Assembly: GCA_903813345.2 (NCBI GenBank)
Contig: CAIIXF020000012.1
Coordinates: forward strand, 25,368,184-25,432,183
DNA length: 64,000 nt
Direction of reading: 5' to 3'
Source: Owenia fusiformis
Taxonomy: Eukaryota > Annelida > Polychaeta > Sabellida > Oweniidae
A program made the translations under genes and the position numbers. Shown in pieces: positions 1 to 13,600 of this stretch; positions within the stretch are counted from its first letter, which is position 1, and each line of letters opens with the position of its first letter. The notes under the pieces were generated by a model that did no database searches, was not told where the DNA came from, and saw only the letters and a list, made by a program, of their open reading frames with translations.

Positions 1-60
1 TACAGACGCCAAACTCCTAACCCCGAACGTCAACAACAAACACAGGTCAGAACCATGGTG
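1..60. repeat. Partial dispersed repeat at window edge
   Basis: The opening bases (tacagacgcc aaactcc... then a run rich in 'aacg/aaca') closely resemble positions 7041-7095 inside the intact sulfotransferase gene and more weakly 1412-1450. It is a short dispersed repeat, cut by the window start, in the intron following the exon at 117-262. No coding role is seen. Confidence 0.4.
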
Positions 61-116
61 GCTAACACACCGAAGCTTATGGGTGGTGACGTAATAAATC
101 AAAATAATTCACTTAC

Positions 117-262
117 TTTAATTTTTCCTTGTTTTACATCGTTTGGCATTAATCTGTAAGGGAGATGGGAACATACCATTCTAGGTTTACTTTTGTCTTT
201 TTTATCAATTTCAGTTAGCGGGTTCGTACCATGTTCCTCAAAAGGGTCCGCCCCATTTAGCA
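117..262 (-). CDS. Sulfotransferase copy 2, exon B (partial gene)
   Basis: Second copy of the exon that carries the catalytic-histidine region. It reads in frame as ...KPRMVCSHLPYRLMP..., with a tag acceptor before position 262 and a gtaagt donor after 117. It is exactly as long (146 nt) and in the same phase as the intact gene's exon at 7972-8117. The 'SHLP' equals the KTHLP of cytosolic sulfotransferases, whose His is the catalytic base. Differences from the other copy are mostly silent or conservative and there is no stop or frameshift, so the exon looks selected or recently duplicated. The following exons would lie beyond the left window edge. Confidence 0.8.
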
Positions 263-458
263 CTAGGGATGACAAGAAAATGAAATTTGTTATCTTGTCA
301 CGTTATTTCATTTTGGTCAGCACTGATTTTGATTATATGAGTTGTGAGATCTCATGATCATAAAGCCTTTTATGCTCGCGTTTACAGCCGACATCTTAAA
401 TCACTATTAAGTATTCCATGGCTATGAGGAACGGACAGGTATGAGAAAAGAAGAATAC

Positions 459-563
459 CTTCTCTTGACGTATCCACGTATGGTATATGATCCAGAATAT
501 CGCCCTCCAGTGGAGCGCCATTATTCATCACGTACCACAAAATGTATTTACACAAGTGACTTC
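459..563 (-). CDS. Sulfotransferase copy 2, exon A (partial gene)
   Basis: In-frame exon reading GSHLCKYILWYVMNN... through ...IPYVDTSRE, with a tag acceptor before 563 and a gtattc donor after 459. It is 105 nt, the same length and phases as the intact gene's exon at 16221-16325, and nearly the same protein. It joins in phase to the exon at 117-262 across a compact 196-bp intron. I find no copy of the first exon (the DGWTRS end) between this exon and the stop codon of the neighbouring gene at 1514. So copy 2 lacks its own first exon here: it is a truncated duplicate, or uses a distant or shared first exon. Confidence 0.78.
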
Positions 564-1513
564 CTAAAATAACATATACTCCTCTAATTCCCAAATATAG
601 ATTTAGTTTTTAAAATAGTTTTAAAATGTGGCACTGATATTACAAATACATGCATAAAATACATAATATAAAGCAATATGAGATTGGATCAAGCGGCGAG
701 AGGCCCGGATGTGACCGAGCAAACGGTAGATAACTACAGTATACACTCATGCACTGTGATGTCTGTTGTTTATAAATGCATTCCAATTTTAACACTAACC
801 TCTTGGTCATATTTTTAATACAATGTCAGCATAACCGTCTTGTATTAAGGACGCGTAAAGGACAATTTTGAATAGGATCATGCTAGAATAATTAAGGAGA
901 AATATACAAAAGCTCATACCTCCAATATGTATGTACTTAAACTTGAGCCTATGAGCACATGAACAAAAATATGCATCATATTATAGTACTTCTCTTGGAA
1001 GAAACGTTTCAATATTGTTTTGGTAGGGGCTTGGTGTTTTGATGCTTCACACCAATGCAAAATATTGTTGTTGTTCTGAACTACAACATACAAGTATTAC
1101 ATAGGCTATTGTTGATATCAAACCACACCAAGATAAAAAAATACTATCGATATCAATAAAATCATGTACGGTATTTATCACAGTCAAGGATACTAACATC
1201 TTCTTCTTTACTTTTACAGTTGTGTTTCACAGTTGCTACAGCCGTTTATGATTAAGCTTAATATTACCAGGTCTCATCCTCAGATTTGTGCATCATGTGT
1301 CATTTTTGTCACAACTGAATGCTTTCTATATATCTTCAAATAACAACAGGGCACTAACATGACAAAATTCCACTACATTGTAAGTTATTGCAAATTGCAA
1401 ACGCAAATTCGTAAAGACGCCGAACTCCGAACCCCGACCGCCGAACATCGTCCACAAAAAAAAGTTGGAGATTATAGCAATACGATGTAGTCTCATGCAA
1501 TAAATCACCAAGG
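564..1513. other. Spacer between sulfotransferase copies
   Basis: AT-rich DNA between exon A of copy 2 and the stop codon of the intact sulfotransferase gene. The short minus-strand ORF at 1326-1511 shows no family resemblance. I searched both strands by eye for a first-exon equivalent and found none. It should hold the 3' untranslated end of the intact gene. Confidence 0.5.
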
Positions 1514-1623
1514 CTATTCATATTTGAATTTAATGTCTACGTCTTTCATTCTCTCTTGTAACGCCTTGTCAATTTTATCGCTCTGAGCAACAGTGAAGTT
1601 GTTTTTCCAATCTCCATACACGC
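1514..1623 (-). CDS. Sulfotransferase exon 7 (C-terminus)
   Basis: Begins after attacag and encodes G(267)VYGDWKNNFTVAQ... through ...KFKYE and a TAG stop. This completes the RKG..GDWK...T motif that binds PAPS in all cytosolic sulfotransferases. It starts in phase 1, matching exon 6. Confidence 0.85.
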
Positions 1624-4600
1624 CTGTAATCAGATTTTAATTTGCTTAATACGAAGGTAATCACTGTGGTAAAAGTCCTAAAATGCTAATTAGAATATAA
1701 TAAGAGATAATATAGAAATTGATAATATATATCTTAGTATATATAATCTTTTAAATATTCAATGTTGCAAACTTATTGAATTAACCGTTGAAACCATTTT
1801 TGAATGATACCAACTTTTAGGTTAAGATTGAAGATTACAAAAAACTGTTTTAAAATTTTGCATTTCAAGCCGAAGTTGTCTCAACAAGAAGCAGCCCATA
1901 AGATAAATACAGACACTCTCTGATCTGCTGACAGCCCTTATCTCTTTGTAAGAATCAAAGTTGTTTGTTAATTAAATTTGAAATAAAGAAATAAAAAAAT
2001 TCAAGTATTGTATTATTTCTTTTTGCGTGTTCAACAAGCGTGTATACATGCTAATACAGTACATCATAATGAATGATCGATTGAAAACAATAGTATGGCA
2101 TTTATGGAACATCATTTATTGTAAATCAAAGGAAAATATTTCTTAACACATCCGAAGTGTAAACAAGATATGTTCACATCAGTCAATGTGACTTATATGG
2201 ACCTTTTTCCATATAGCTTTGAAATCTCGTTAAAGTCTCGTTTTAAAAAGATATTTGGGAATACACATTTTTAACCACTAAAAACTAACATTTTCTTCTA
2301 TTTGATGGCATATTTGAATTCTGTGTGTAATTTTCTATCAAAACAACTTTGATTTGCACCGTTATTTACCGTTATTCAAATTCTAATGATTCTCTAGTTA
2401 TCTAAAAAAGGTCGCCCTAAATCCCCATTGACACAATGCTGAAAAACCTTTAAAAGTCTACTCTTACAAGGATGCTTCTTAAATTAAGAAATTAAGTGAC
2501 TCTAGCAATACATTTACATGTATTCTAGCCCTACCATAGCCCTACCAGTACTCATGATGCCATCTATTTTTCCATTATATGGGGAAAAGGTCAATTGGCA
2601 CAACAATTGAAAATGGCCAAATTGGGCAGGGACACAATATTTACCTAGGAAAATCTTCAGACAGTGAGATCAGCTGGACAAAAGGCGGAAGTATACTGAT
2701 AGATCAAAGTCTTAATTTAATCCATGTTCGACGAGATTCCCCCAGATGATTCAAAATGACATACCCTTTCTTAGATACGGTGTCGAAAATAAATGTTTCA
2801 CTGAATCAAACAAATCTGGTTTCTTTTTCATGGTAGAGAATGTAACCCTCTTAGCTATGTCACTAACAATATCTGGAGTCAATGTTACGTCAACAAACTT
2901 GGCAATCTTCCTTACAGCTCCTTCCAAATCCAACAATGGATATTAGGAAAAAGTAAACACGGCATTAACGTGCAAAATGTTACCACTTGCCATTTTTTGG
3001 CAAATACAAATACTATACTATACAAATTACTCTCCTGGGCGAAGTCCACTAAAAGCTTTGTACAAAGTTTTAGATTTTTCTTCGTATTTTGACTGTCTTT
3101 ACTCTCTAAGAGACTAATAATATCCTCATCTTCAACATTTTTGAAACGGCTAGTGCTAGCGGCGGCCATTTTATCGTCTGATAATGACGTCATTTTAGTG
3201 GAATGCTGGGAATATTATTCACCGGCAATGCATTGCGCGGTGTACAGTTAAAATTATTTACCGCTCGTTGACCAATCAAAATCGAGTATTTCAACTGAGG
3301 TACTAACAATACATATTGTCACCCTGTGTTATTGCTTTCCTCATTGATGCAGAAATTATGGATACGTTTGATATCTTACGTCAAGCATATCTTCATATTG
3401 CATTATCAGAAGTGGAATCTCATCCCTGTGCGACCACCATTCTTTAGTATGTTCAATCCAACTTCCATAGGGGACTACAGAAATATAATCATATACTGAT
3501 AAAGGAATTCTATCCTAACATAGGATGGCATACCGTGTCATTTTTGTTATTTGTTCTTATTTGTCTGTTCCTTATTAATGGTTTATCGGTTGAATGTTAG
3601 ATGTTACTAAGGAACTTTCAAAAACATACTAAACAATGCAATTAGACAAACAAAGTATCTTATGCATTTCTAGGTTTTAGGTATAGTAGAGTGTATAAGC
3701 CCGATCAACTTATAGTCCCTGGTCTGATTTCCAAAAGGGCTCTAGAAAAGGGGTTTCGTTGTCCGGTACTTTCCCACATAAAATGATTGTACCGTTTGAA
3801 AGAACAGACCTCCCTCTTAAAGAAAACACCTCTTCTATTGATAGACACAGGGGCAAAAGGCACCAAAACGGGGTTAGACAAGGTGGCATTCTGAAGTCTC
3901 ACTTTCTTGTCATCACGATTTCAGGTAAACCATCAGACGGATTTACTTCAAATTTTCACACATATTACATGGTAAGAAGTTCTAGAGCTGATTAACTTTG
4001 CGGCGGCCATCTTGCATTCTGGCAGCCATCTTGGAATTTTTTTTAGATAAATATTGTCATCGCGATTTCACAAAATCCACGTAACAGATGTACTTCAAAT
4101 GTTCACACATGTTACATGGTAAAAAGTCCTACACCTCATTATTTTTTAGGTGGCCATCTTGCATTCTGGCAGCCATCTTGGAAGTTTTAAGATAAATCTT
4201 GTAATCACGATTTCAGGAAAACCAAACGGATTTACTTCAAATTTCCACACATATTACATGGTAAGGAGTTCTAGAGCTAATTAACCTTTTGGCGGCCATC
4301 TTGCATTCTGGCGGCCATCTTGGAAGTTTTTTGGATAAATCTTGTCATCGTGATTCCAGGAAAACCACTTTAGTGATTTTCTTGAAACTTTTACACATGT
4401 TACATGGAAGGTTACATGCTACCTTTTATATTGATATAAACAGGGGCAAAATGCACTAAAATGGGGTTAGACAAGATGGCATTCTGAAGTCTCACTTTCT
4501 TGTCATCACGATTCCAGGTAAACCATCAGACGGATTTACTTCAAATTTTCACACATGTTACATGGTAAGAAGTACTACAGCTGATCAACTTTTCAGTGGC

Positions 4601-7600
4601 CATGTTGCATTCTGTCGGCCATCTTGGAAGTTTTTAGATAGATCTTGTCCATCACGATTCCAGGAAAACCACATAACAGTTTTACTTCAAATTTTCACAC
4701 ATGTTACATGGTAAGAAGTTCTAGAGCTAATTAACTTCTCGGAGGCCATCTTGCATTCTGGTGGACATCTATGAAGTTTTTTGATAAATCATGTCATCGC
4801 GATTCCAGGAAAACAACTTAACAGATTTATTTCAAATTTTAATTTTTTGGCAGCCATCTTGCATTCTGGCGGCCATCTTAGAAGTTTTACATAGATCTTG
4901 TCATCGTGATTCCAAGAAAACCACTTAACAAATTGTCCTCAAATTTTTACCCTTTACATCTTCTTACCATGTAACATGTGTGAAAATTTGAAGCAAATCT
5001 GTTAAGTGGTTTTCCTGGAATCGCAATGACACGATTTATCTAGAAACTTCAAGATGGTCGCCAGAATGCAAGATGGCTACCAGAAAGTTAATCAGCTCTT
5101 TAACTTTTCACCATGTCAAATTTGCAAATTTGAACTTTTCGGCAGCCATCTTGCATCCTGGCGGCCATCTTACATAAATCTTGTCATCGTGATTCCAAGA
5201 AAACCACTTAACAGATTGTCCTTAAATGTTTACACTTTACATGGTAAGATGTTCTTCAACTGATTAACTTTTCGGCGATCTTGCTTTCTGGGACATCAAG
5301 TCCACACTGCTATGTTTTAGGCTGATCTTGTTCACCATGTGCTTTGTTTACTCTGTTTTTGTAACAGTTTTAGAACTTCTTACCATGTAACATGTGTAAA
5401 AATTTCAAGAAAATCAGTTAAGTAGTTTTCCTGGAATCGCAATGACAAGATTTATCTAAAAACGTTCAAGATGGCTGCTAGAATGCAAAATGGCTACTTA
5501 TAAGTTGATCAGCTGTAGAACTTCTTACCATGTAACATGTGTGAAAATTTAAAGCAAATCCGTTAAGTGGTTTTCCTGGAATCGCGATGAAAAGATTTAT
5601 CTAAAAAAATCCAAGATGGCCGGTGGTTTTCCTGGAATCGCGATTACAAGATTTATCTAAAAGCTTCCAAGATGGCCGCCAGAATGCAAGATGGCCACTG
5701 AAAAGTTGATCAGCTGTAGTACTTCTTGCCATGTAACATGTGTGAAAATTTGAAGCAAATCTGTAAAGTGGTTTTTCTGGAATCGTGATGACAAGATTTA
5801 TCTACAAACTTCCAAGATGGCCGCCAGAATGCAAGATGGCTATCGGAAAGTTAATCAGCTATATAACTTCTTACCATGTAAGAAAATTACATGTGTGAAA
5901 ATTTGAAGTAAAACTGTTACGTGGTTTTCCTGGAATCGTGATGACAAGATTTATCTAAAAACTTCCAAGATGGCCGACAGAATGCAACATGGCCACCGAA
6001 AAGTTAATCAGCTCTAGAACTTCATACCATGTAACATGTGTCAAAATTTGAAGTTAATCTGTTAGGTAGTTTTCCTGGAATCACGATGACAAGATTTATC
6101 CCAAAATTTCCAAGATGGCCGCCAGAATGCAAGATGGCTGCCGAAAAGTTATTCACCTCTAGATTTTCTTACCATGTAACATGTCTGGAAATTTGAAGTA
6201 AATCCGTTTGGTTTTCCTGAAATCATGATGACAAGATTTATCTTAAAACTTCAAAGATGGCCGCCAGAATGCAAAATGGCCACCGATAAACTAATGAGGT
6301 CTAGGACTTTTTATCATATAACATTTGAAAATTTGAAGTACATCTGTAGAGTGATTTTTCTGGAATCGCGATGATAAGATTTATCTAAAAAAAAATCCAA
6401 GATGGCCGCCAGAATGCAAGATGGCCGCCGGAAAGTTAATCAGCTCTAGAACTTCCTTCCATGTAACATATTGTGAAAATTTGAAGTAAATCCATCAGGT
6501 GGTTTTCTTGGAATCGTGATGACTAGAAAATGAGACTTCAGAATACCACCTTGTCTAACCCCATTTTTGGTGCCTTTTGCCCCTGTTTCTCTCAATAGAA
6601 TAGGTGTTTTCTTGAAGAGGGAAGTCTGTTCTTTCAAACGGTACAGTCATTTTATGTTGGAAAGTACCGGACAACGAAACTTTTTTTCAGAGGGTCCAGA
6701 TCAGGGACAATTACCTTCTCCCTTCAACTGCTCGTGTATCCATTCGTCAAGGGTGTAACTGCTATCGATGAACATACCAGAGTCTTTCCAGAGAAAGTAA
6801 TTACTATTAGTGGCGTCCTTTATATTACGTAACTGCAGTATAACCTACACATATTCAAAAGAATGGTGTGACGTCGAAGATCGGAACATGCATTGTTTCG
6901 GAATATGGTTTTGTCGTGCTTTTTGTTTAGGGTTTTGCCATGCATTTTAGGGTTTTGCAGTACTCGAATGTCACTGCACTTTGACTATGATATTAAAAAC
7001 AGGCTAGCCATTGCAAATGGGTACAAAAGCGTCACGATTTATTACAGACGTCAAACGCCGACACCGAACGCCAACAACGAACGCCGGTCAGAAAAACTAT
7101 CGATATCATACGTCAATAAAGGATGCATTCTCAAAATTCATTTCGTTCGTTGCGTACCTTCACTACCTCTCTGACGTTGTTAAAATAGTTCTAAAATTCC
7201 CGGGGCACGATCTTAGAAAGCTTCAGAAATTAGAATTTTCTTTATTACGAAATCAACAACGCCAAAAATTTAGTATAACATAAATCATGACGTTTACAAA
7301 TAAATGTAATAAATGTTGTATTTGATGTGTTTTTAGGTAAAAATCTCCGCGGAACAACAAATTGTAAAGTGTCAAGATCGATAATCACTGGCCTTAACAC
7401 GTTTTCAAGATGGCGTTGTCAAAATTTTCCAAAACCGCTTCAAATAATATTATGTTGATTTCTGGCGTGTTCACCAATGTCATAACTTGTTATCTAACAA
7501 CAAGATAAAGAAATATGTAAGAAATCCAATTTTATCGATTAAAACATCTCATCGACATGTGGTATTCGTTTATTAGACGTTGAAAATTACGAATATGGAG

Positions 7601-10600
7601 ATGACGTCACTTCAAAACGAACTGCATAGCAACGGTGTTAATAAACAATTTCTGATCGGAAAGTCCTTGCAAATTCCTAAGACATTAGTATTCACTTATT
7701 TTAACAGTTTGTTACGAAATACTCAATATTTTTCTTACGAATGAATTCTTACTACATTAGAAATAAACATTTTATAAAATATAACGAATAAAATCAGTAG
7801 CAAAAGCAAAAAATACATTTTTTGAAGGAGGTCAAAATATTTAGAAGGGTAAATTTCGCGGGACTTTAAAGATCTGCATGAGGTAAGGCACAGGAGGTAC
7901 GGATGGCACTGGACGAAAGGCTCGGAGACTGTAAAGGATGGTGACGTAATAAATCAAAATGATTCACTTACTTTAACTTTTCCTTGTTTTACATCGTATG
8001 GCATCAATCTGTAAGGGATATGGGAACATACCATTCTAGGCTTACTTTTGTCCATGTTATCAATTTCAATTAGCGGGTTCGTAACCTGATCGTCAAAAGG
8101 GTCTGCGCCATCTTTCACTAAAAATGACAACTATATGAAATCTTGCCTGTTGCTTTCTACATTTAACACGGGAAATGAAAACACATCGAGAGCTGTTTTA
8201 TGAATAAGTAAGCTTAGTGATTTTATACAGGAAAAGGATGTTGGTAGCACGCATGCACATGCCATATAGGCTAGTAGAATGGAGGTCTGAAAATTGTGAT
8301 TAATATACACGAAGGGGAAAAGGACAAATGAGGTATCGTTGTAAAGCTAAGAACCTCAGCATTTCGAATCTACCTGTACCTTAGTTTGAATTTGGGGCAA
8401 AAATTGCAAAAACACCCGTTTCCATAGCAACCATTTAAAATATAATCAATAAATCAGAAATCACCTTTCGGATCATAGAACGCCTGTTATCTGTCCAATT
8501 CTAATGATACATATATCAAAATGAAGCTATTGATGTCCCCTTCTTTATAGACAAGAAAATATGCACATTAGCTAATTAGCATATCTATTATGACGTCATA
8601 AGTAGATTCTTGAGCTGATTTTGAGATATTTTGGTGATATATTTGATATTATTATAGCACATTAGTTGTAATTGAAAATGTATTGGTAGACATAACTAAA
8701 TTTCATCATTTGAGTTCGAAATAAATTGGCTGCAAGCTTTGAAAAATGCTAAAAACAGCCGTTTCCATGGCAACATTTAAAATTTAATCAATTAATCAGA
8801 AATCATATTTTTGAACATAGTACATATGTTCTTGGTCCGATTTTAATGATATATATACCAAACTGGAGCTATTGAGGCCCCCTGTTCATAATTAACAAGA
8901 TATGTCTATTTGCTCATTTGCATATTTATTGTGATGTCATAATTATATTTTTTTCAACCAATGTTTAGGTAATTTTGAGATGTTTTAGATATTAATGATA
9001 ACATATTAGTTATAATTATAAATAAACTGGTAGGATTACTACTATTCAAATATCATTATTGATGCTAGAAATAATTTGAGTATTAGCTTTTAAATTTATT
9101 TGAAAAGTCTACTTATAAATGGGTATGAAAAGTATCCTTATTGGTAACTAATGTCCAGAAAAATTTCTAGGTTAAAGGAATTGAGGGCAGAATGCATTAA
9201 AACCAAAATGTATTCATTTACCGTGTGAAGTTAATATTTTTTAAATAATATCATATTGGTACTAGAACTATTAATTTTATTCAAAATCCATTTTAAGATA
9301 AATCATATGTTTATAAAGAATAAACAAATTGTATTTTAAATGTATACATACAATATTAATGTATTTCCATATTTCTGCTATTCTAGCATTATTTACATAA
9401 GACATATAAGACATGTATGTTAATATGCATAATAGTGATCTGCATATTAGTCCTGCAATATATTGCCATATTTTTAAGAATGATGGAAATTTTGGATGCG
9501 TGCTATATTGTAACTTTTCAGTATATTTAGAGTGTCCTGAATTCAAATCTGCCGAATGCAATTTGAGTACTTTGCGGCATTAATCTGTACAGCCATTTCA
9601 ATATATGCATTGATTTTTTCCCTTGTTTTCATCATATTTTGGCCAGTTTTTGGCTTCCAGCATAAATCTGCGCATTGTTTTAATATAGCAATAGGTGCAC
9701 CTGTAATGATTGGATTATAAGTAAAACTTCCAAATATCATTAATGGAATATGAACAGCAGATTAATACCATAGGTAACATATTTGGTCTATACAAAATGA
9801 CATTGCTCCATATTATAAATTTAGTATGGTACCCCTACCCCATTCTTCTAAAATAGTGATTTTCAAGAAAGTACACATATAATGATAGATAATACCTTTT
9901 ATCATATTGGTTGGTGTTTATAATGCTCATATGTAATATTTAATGTGTAATGATCAATTAGCACCCATAGTTATCATAATTTGTCTAAATATAATTACAT
10001 TTGGTCATATTTATGTGGTACCTACCCTATTTTTGAAGTAAATAACTATACAAATAAGATTCAATATTCACTTTACCAAGGAATAAATGTATTTATCGTG
10101 ACTGAATTATTACTAAAACTCACAAGTATAATAAATGAAGTGCAAACAGCAGATAAATATTATAGGTTACATCTGTAGTCTCTCCAAAATGATATTACTT
10201 CATAATATACTACATGTATTAAATAAAGTATGGAATCCCTACCCCATTTTTATAAAATATTGATTGTCAAGAAAAATACAAATATCAATATACATACTGT
10301 AACTCTTTTTATCTTTATCTCTAAAATGCTCACATATGTGATAGGTAGTGTGTATTTGATCAATTAGCATCCATAGATATCATGCTTTGTCTAGATATAA
10401 TTACATTTGGACAATTTTATGTGGTACCTACCATTATTTGAAGTGAAATATCTACACGGATACAATTCCATGTTGTCTTTATTAAAGAATTAGTGTAGTT
10501 ATAGTGACTGGCTACTAAAACTTCCAAATATCATAAATGGAATATGAACAGCAAATTAATACGATATGTAACATATATTTGGTCTTTTCAAAATGACATT

Positions 10601-13600
10601 ACTTCATATAATAGTGATTTTCAAGAAAAATACACATATTAATGATAAACATTTCTTTTTTACTTGTGTGTCTCAAATGGTCATGTGTAATATGTAACCC
10701 TCAATGAGCATCTATAGTTATCATGCTTGGTCTAAATAAAATTATATTTGTTCAAATTTCTGTGATATCTGCCCTAATTTTGAAGTAAAATACCTATGAA
10801 AATACAATGCCATTCTGTATCAAAGAATCACGTATTATATATGCACTGTGGTACTAGGGGTATTTTTAAATGTTAATTAAAAAATACTTGAAAATCCATG
10901 TCCCATTTTATGATTGTGAGCATAACATAAATGCAACTGAATATGATATATAAAGTAAAACAATTAAATAAATACTATAGTTTACAAGTTATTTGTGCCA
11001 AAATTATATTAAGGCATTTATGGTTGAATTATGATACCCCTAGCCTAATTCCAGAATGTATATCCAAGCCTTATGATAGGTAATGATCCCAAATACCAGT
11101 TAACAGATTTGATTCAGATTTCATAGCCTAATAACCTATATGTGTGGAACCTCTACTCGAGAAGGGATTTTCAATATGGCAGCTTAATATAAAATGGCCA
11201 CTAATTTTCATGAAAAATGTAATTTTACTAACTCAAATACTAGTTGATCGATTTGCCCTGAATCTTATATAGTCCAGTTTTGTTATCCCTCAAAGGCCTC
11301 CGTGGGAAAGAAATGTAACATTACAGTTTAGCAACAGGGTTTACTTTATAGAGTTTGAGGCACTGAATAAGAATTTTGATATCTTAACATCTTTAACATA
11401 AACACTGTTGCTAGGGGCAATGGTTTATATAGCACCAAAATTTTTTTGCTGAGCAATCTGTCTAAAATTTAAACTCTTTTTGGGGTTTTAATATTTCTTA
11501 ATGCTATTTATGGTAAACAAAAGAGAGGTGTTTGAAGCTGAGCTTGTGGTAGGTACAATAATACAAGTTGTACGAATAGTGCTAATATACATAATGTACG
11601 AGAATAGGAACTACCTGTATGTGAAAATAAGGAATTTAAATTCTGAAGAGGTATGAAGAGCAAATTAAAGCTAGAGACATCTTATTCAAGAATCTGATAG
11701 CCATTTCTTCCAGATTTGCATCCATTGCTATGGAAATGGAATGCAAACCCTGTCTTTAGAATTTTGTTAATGCAATTTGGTTAATATATTTTTGTTTCCC
11801 GACCAATTTTAACTTTATTGACACCAGAAGAAGTGGAAAAAGATTACCTATAGGCTGCATTAAAAATGTTAATAAGCTCATTCTCTTATTAATCATTACA
11901 TCGTTAAAGATGATTTTTGTCAGTAAATGGCAATCTGATCATAGCTATTTGGGGTTTTCAGTTAATTGAAGTAAGAAATTGAAGACATATTTGATACCTT
12001 TGTTATTGTTATCCCATTGGACGAAGTTCAGGATATAGAGAACGTCTCAGTCTCAACCCCGAGTAGTGTTCTAGTTACCCCAATTCGTTTTCTAGTAGCC
12101 CCTAATGGCACCCTGTTACCCCAATTGGTTCTCTAGTAGCCCAAGTAGCACCCTAGGTGTCCCAATTGGTTCTCTAGTAGCCTCTAGTAGCACCCTAGTT
12201 ACCCCAATTGGTTCTCTAGTAGCCTCTAGTAGCACCCTAGTTACCCCAATTGGTTCTCAAATAGGCCGCAATAGCACCCAAGTTACCCCAATTGGTTCTC
12301 TAGTAGCACCCTAGTTACTTCAATTGGTTCTCTAGTAGCACCCTAGCTACCTTAATTTGTTCTCTAGTAGTCTCTAGTAGCACCCTAGTTACCTCAATTG
12401 GTTCTCTAGTAGGCCCCAATAGCACCCTAGTTACCCAAATACATTCTCTAGTAGCACCCTATTTGCCCCAATTGGTTCTCTAGTAGCCTCTAGTAGCACC
12501 CTAGTTGCCCCCATTGGTTCTCTAGCAACACCCTTGGTTCACAATTTGTTCTCTAGTATCCCCTAGTAGACCCCTAGTTATCCAATTGGTTCTCTTGTTG
12601 CCCCTAATAGCACCCTAACTACCCAAATCGGTTCTCTAGTTGCTCCAGTATTGCTCTAGTTAACCCCAATTGGTTCTCTAGTACCCCCTAGTGTCTCTAG
12701 TACGCCCTAGTGGCACCCTAGCTACCCAAATTGCTTCTCTAGTAGGCCCAAATAGCACCCTAGTTACCCAAATTGGTTCTCTAGTAGCCTCTAGTAGCAC
12801 CCTAGTTGCCCAAATTGGTTCTCAAGAAGCCTCTAGTAGCACCCTAGTTACCCCAATTGGTTCTCTGGGAGCACTCTAGATGCCCCCATTGGTTCTCTAG
12901 TAACACCCTTGTTTCCCAATTCGTTCTCTAGTAGCCCCTGCTAGACCCCTAGTTATTCAATTGGTTCTCTTGTTGCCCCTAATAGCACCCTAACTACCCA
13001 AATTGGTTCTCTAGTTGCCCCTGGTATTGCTCTAGTTAACCCCAATTGGTTCTGTAGTACCCCCTAATGGCACCCTAGTTACCCCTATTGGTTCTCTAGA
13101 AGGCCCCAATAGCATCCTAGTTACCCAAATTGGTTCTTTAGTAGCCTCTAGTAGCACCCTAGTTGCCCCAATTGGTTCTCTAGTAGCCTCTAGTAGCCTC
13201 TAGTAGCACTCTAGTTACCCCAATTGGTCTCTAGTAGTACCCTAGTTGCCCCCATTGGTTCTCTAGTAACACCCTTGTTTCCCAATTTGTTCTCTAGTTA
13301 CACCTAGTAGACCCCTAGTTATCCAATTTGTTCTCTTGTTGCCCCTGATAGCACCCTAACTGCCCCAATCCGTTCTCTAGTTGCCCCCGGTATTGCTCTA
13401 GTTAACCCCAATTGGTTCTCTAGTACCCCCTAGTGGCACCATAGTTACCCTAATTGGTTCTCTAATAGGCCCAGTAGCACCCTAGTTACCTAAATTGGTT
13501 CTCTAGTAGCCTCTAGTACCCCCCAGTGGCACCATAGTTACTCTAATTGGTTCTCTAATAGGCCCCAATAGCACCATAGGTACCCAAATTGGTTCTCTAG

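Noticed and set aside
3759-6758. Short ORFs in the foldback arms (for example 3759-3995 and 6567-6758)
   Set aside because: They are mirror translations of the inverted repeat arms and do not encode a recognisable domain.
12105-12879. ORFs with repeated 'PIGSLVASSSTLV' peptide
   Set aside because: They are translations of the minisatellite; frames open and close with unit-length changes and there is no gene context.
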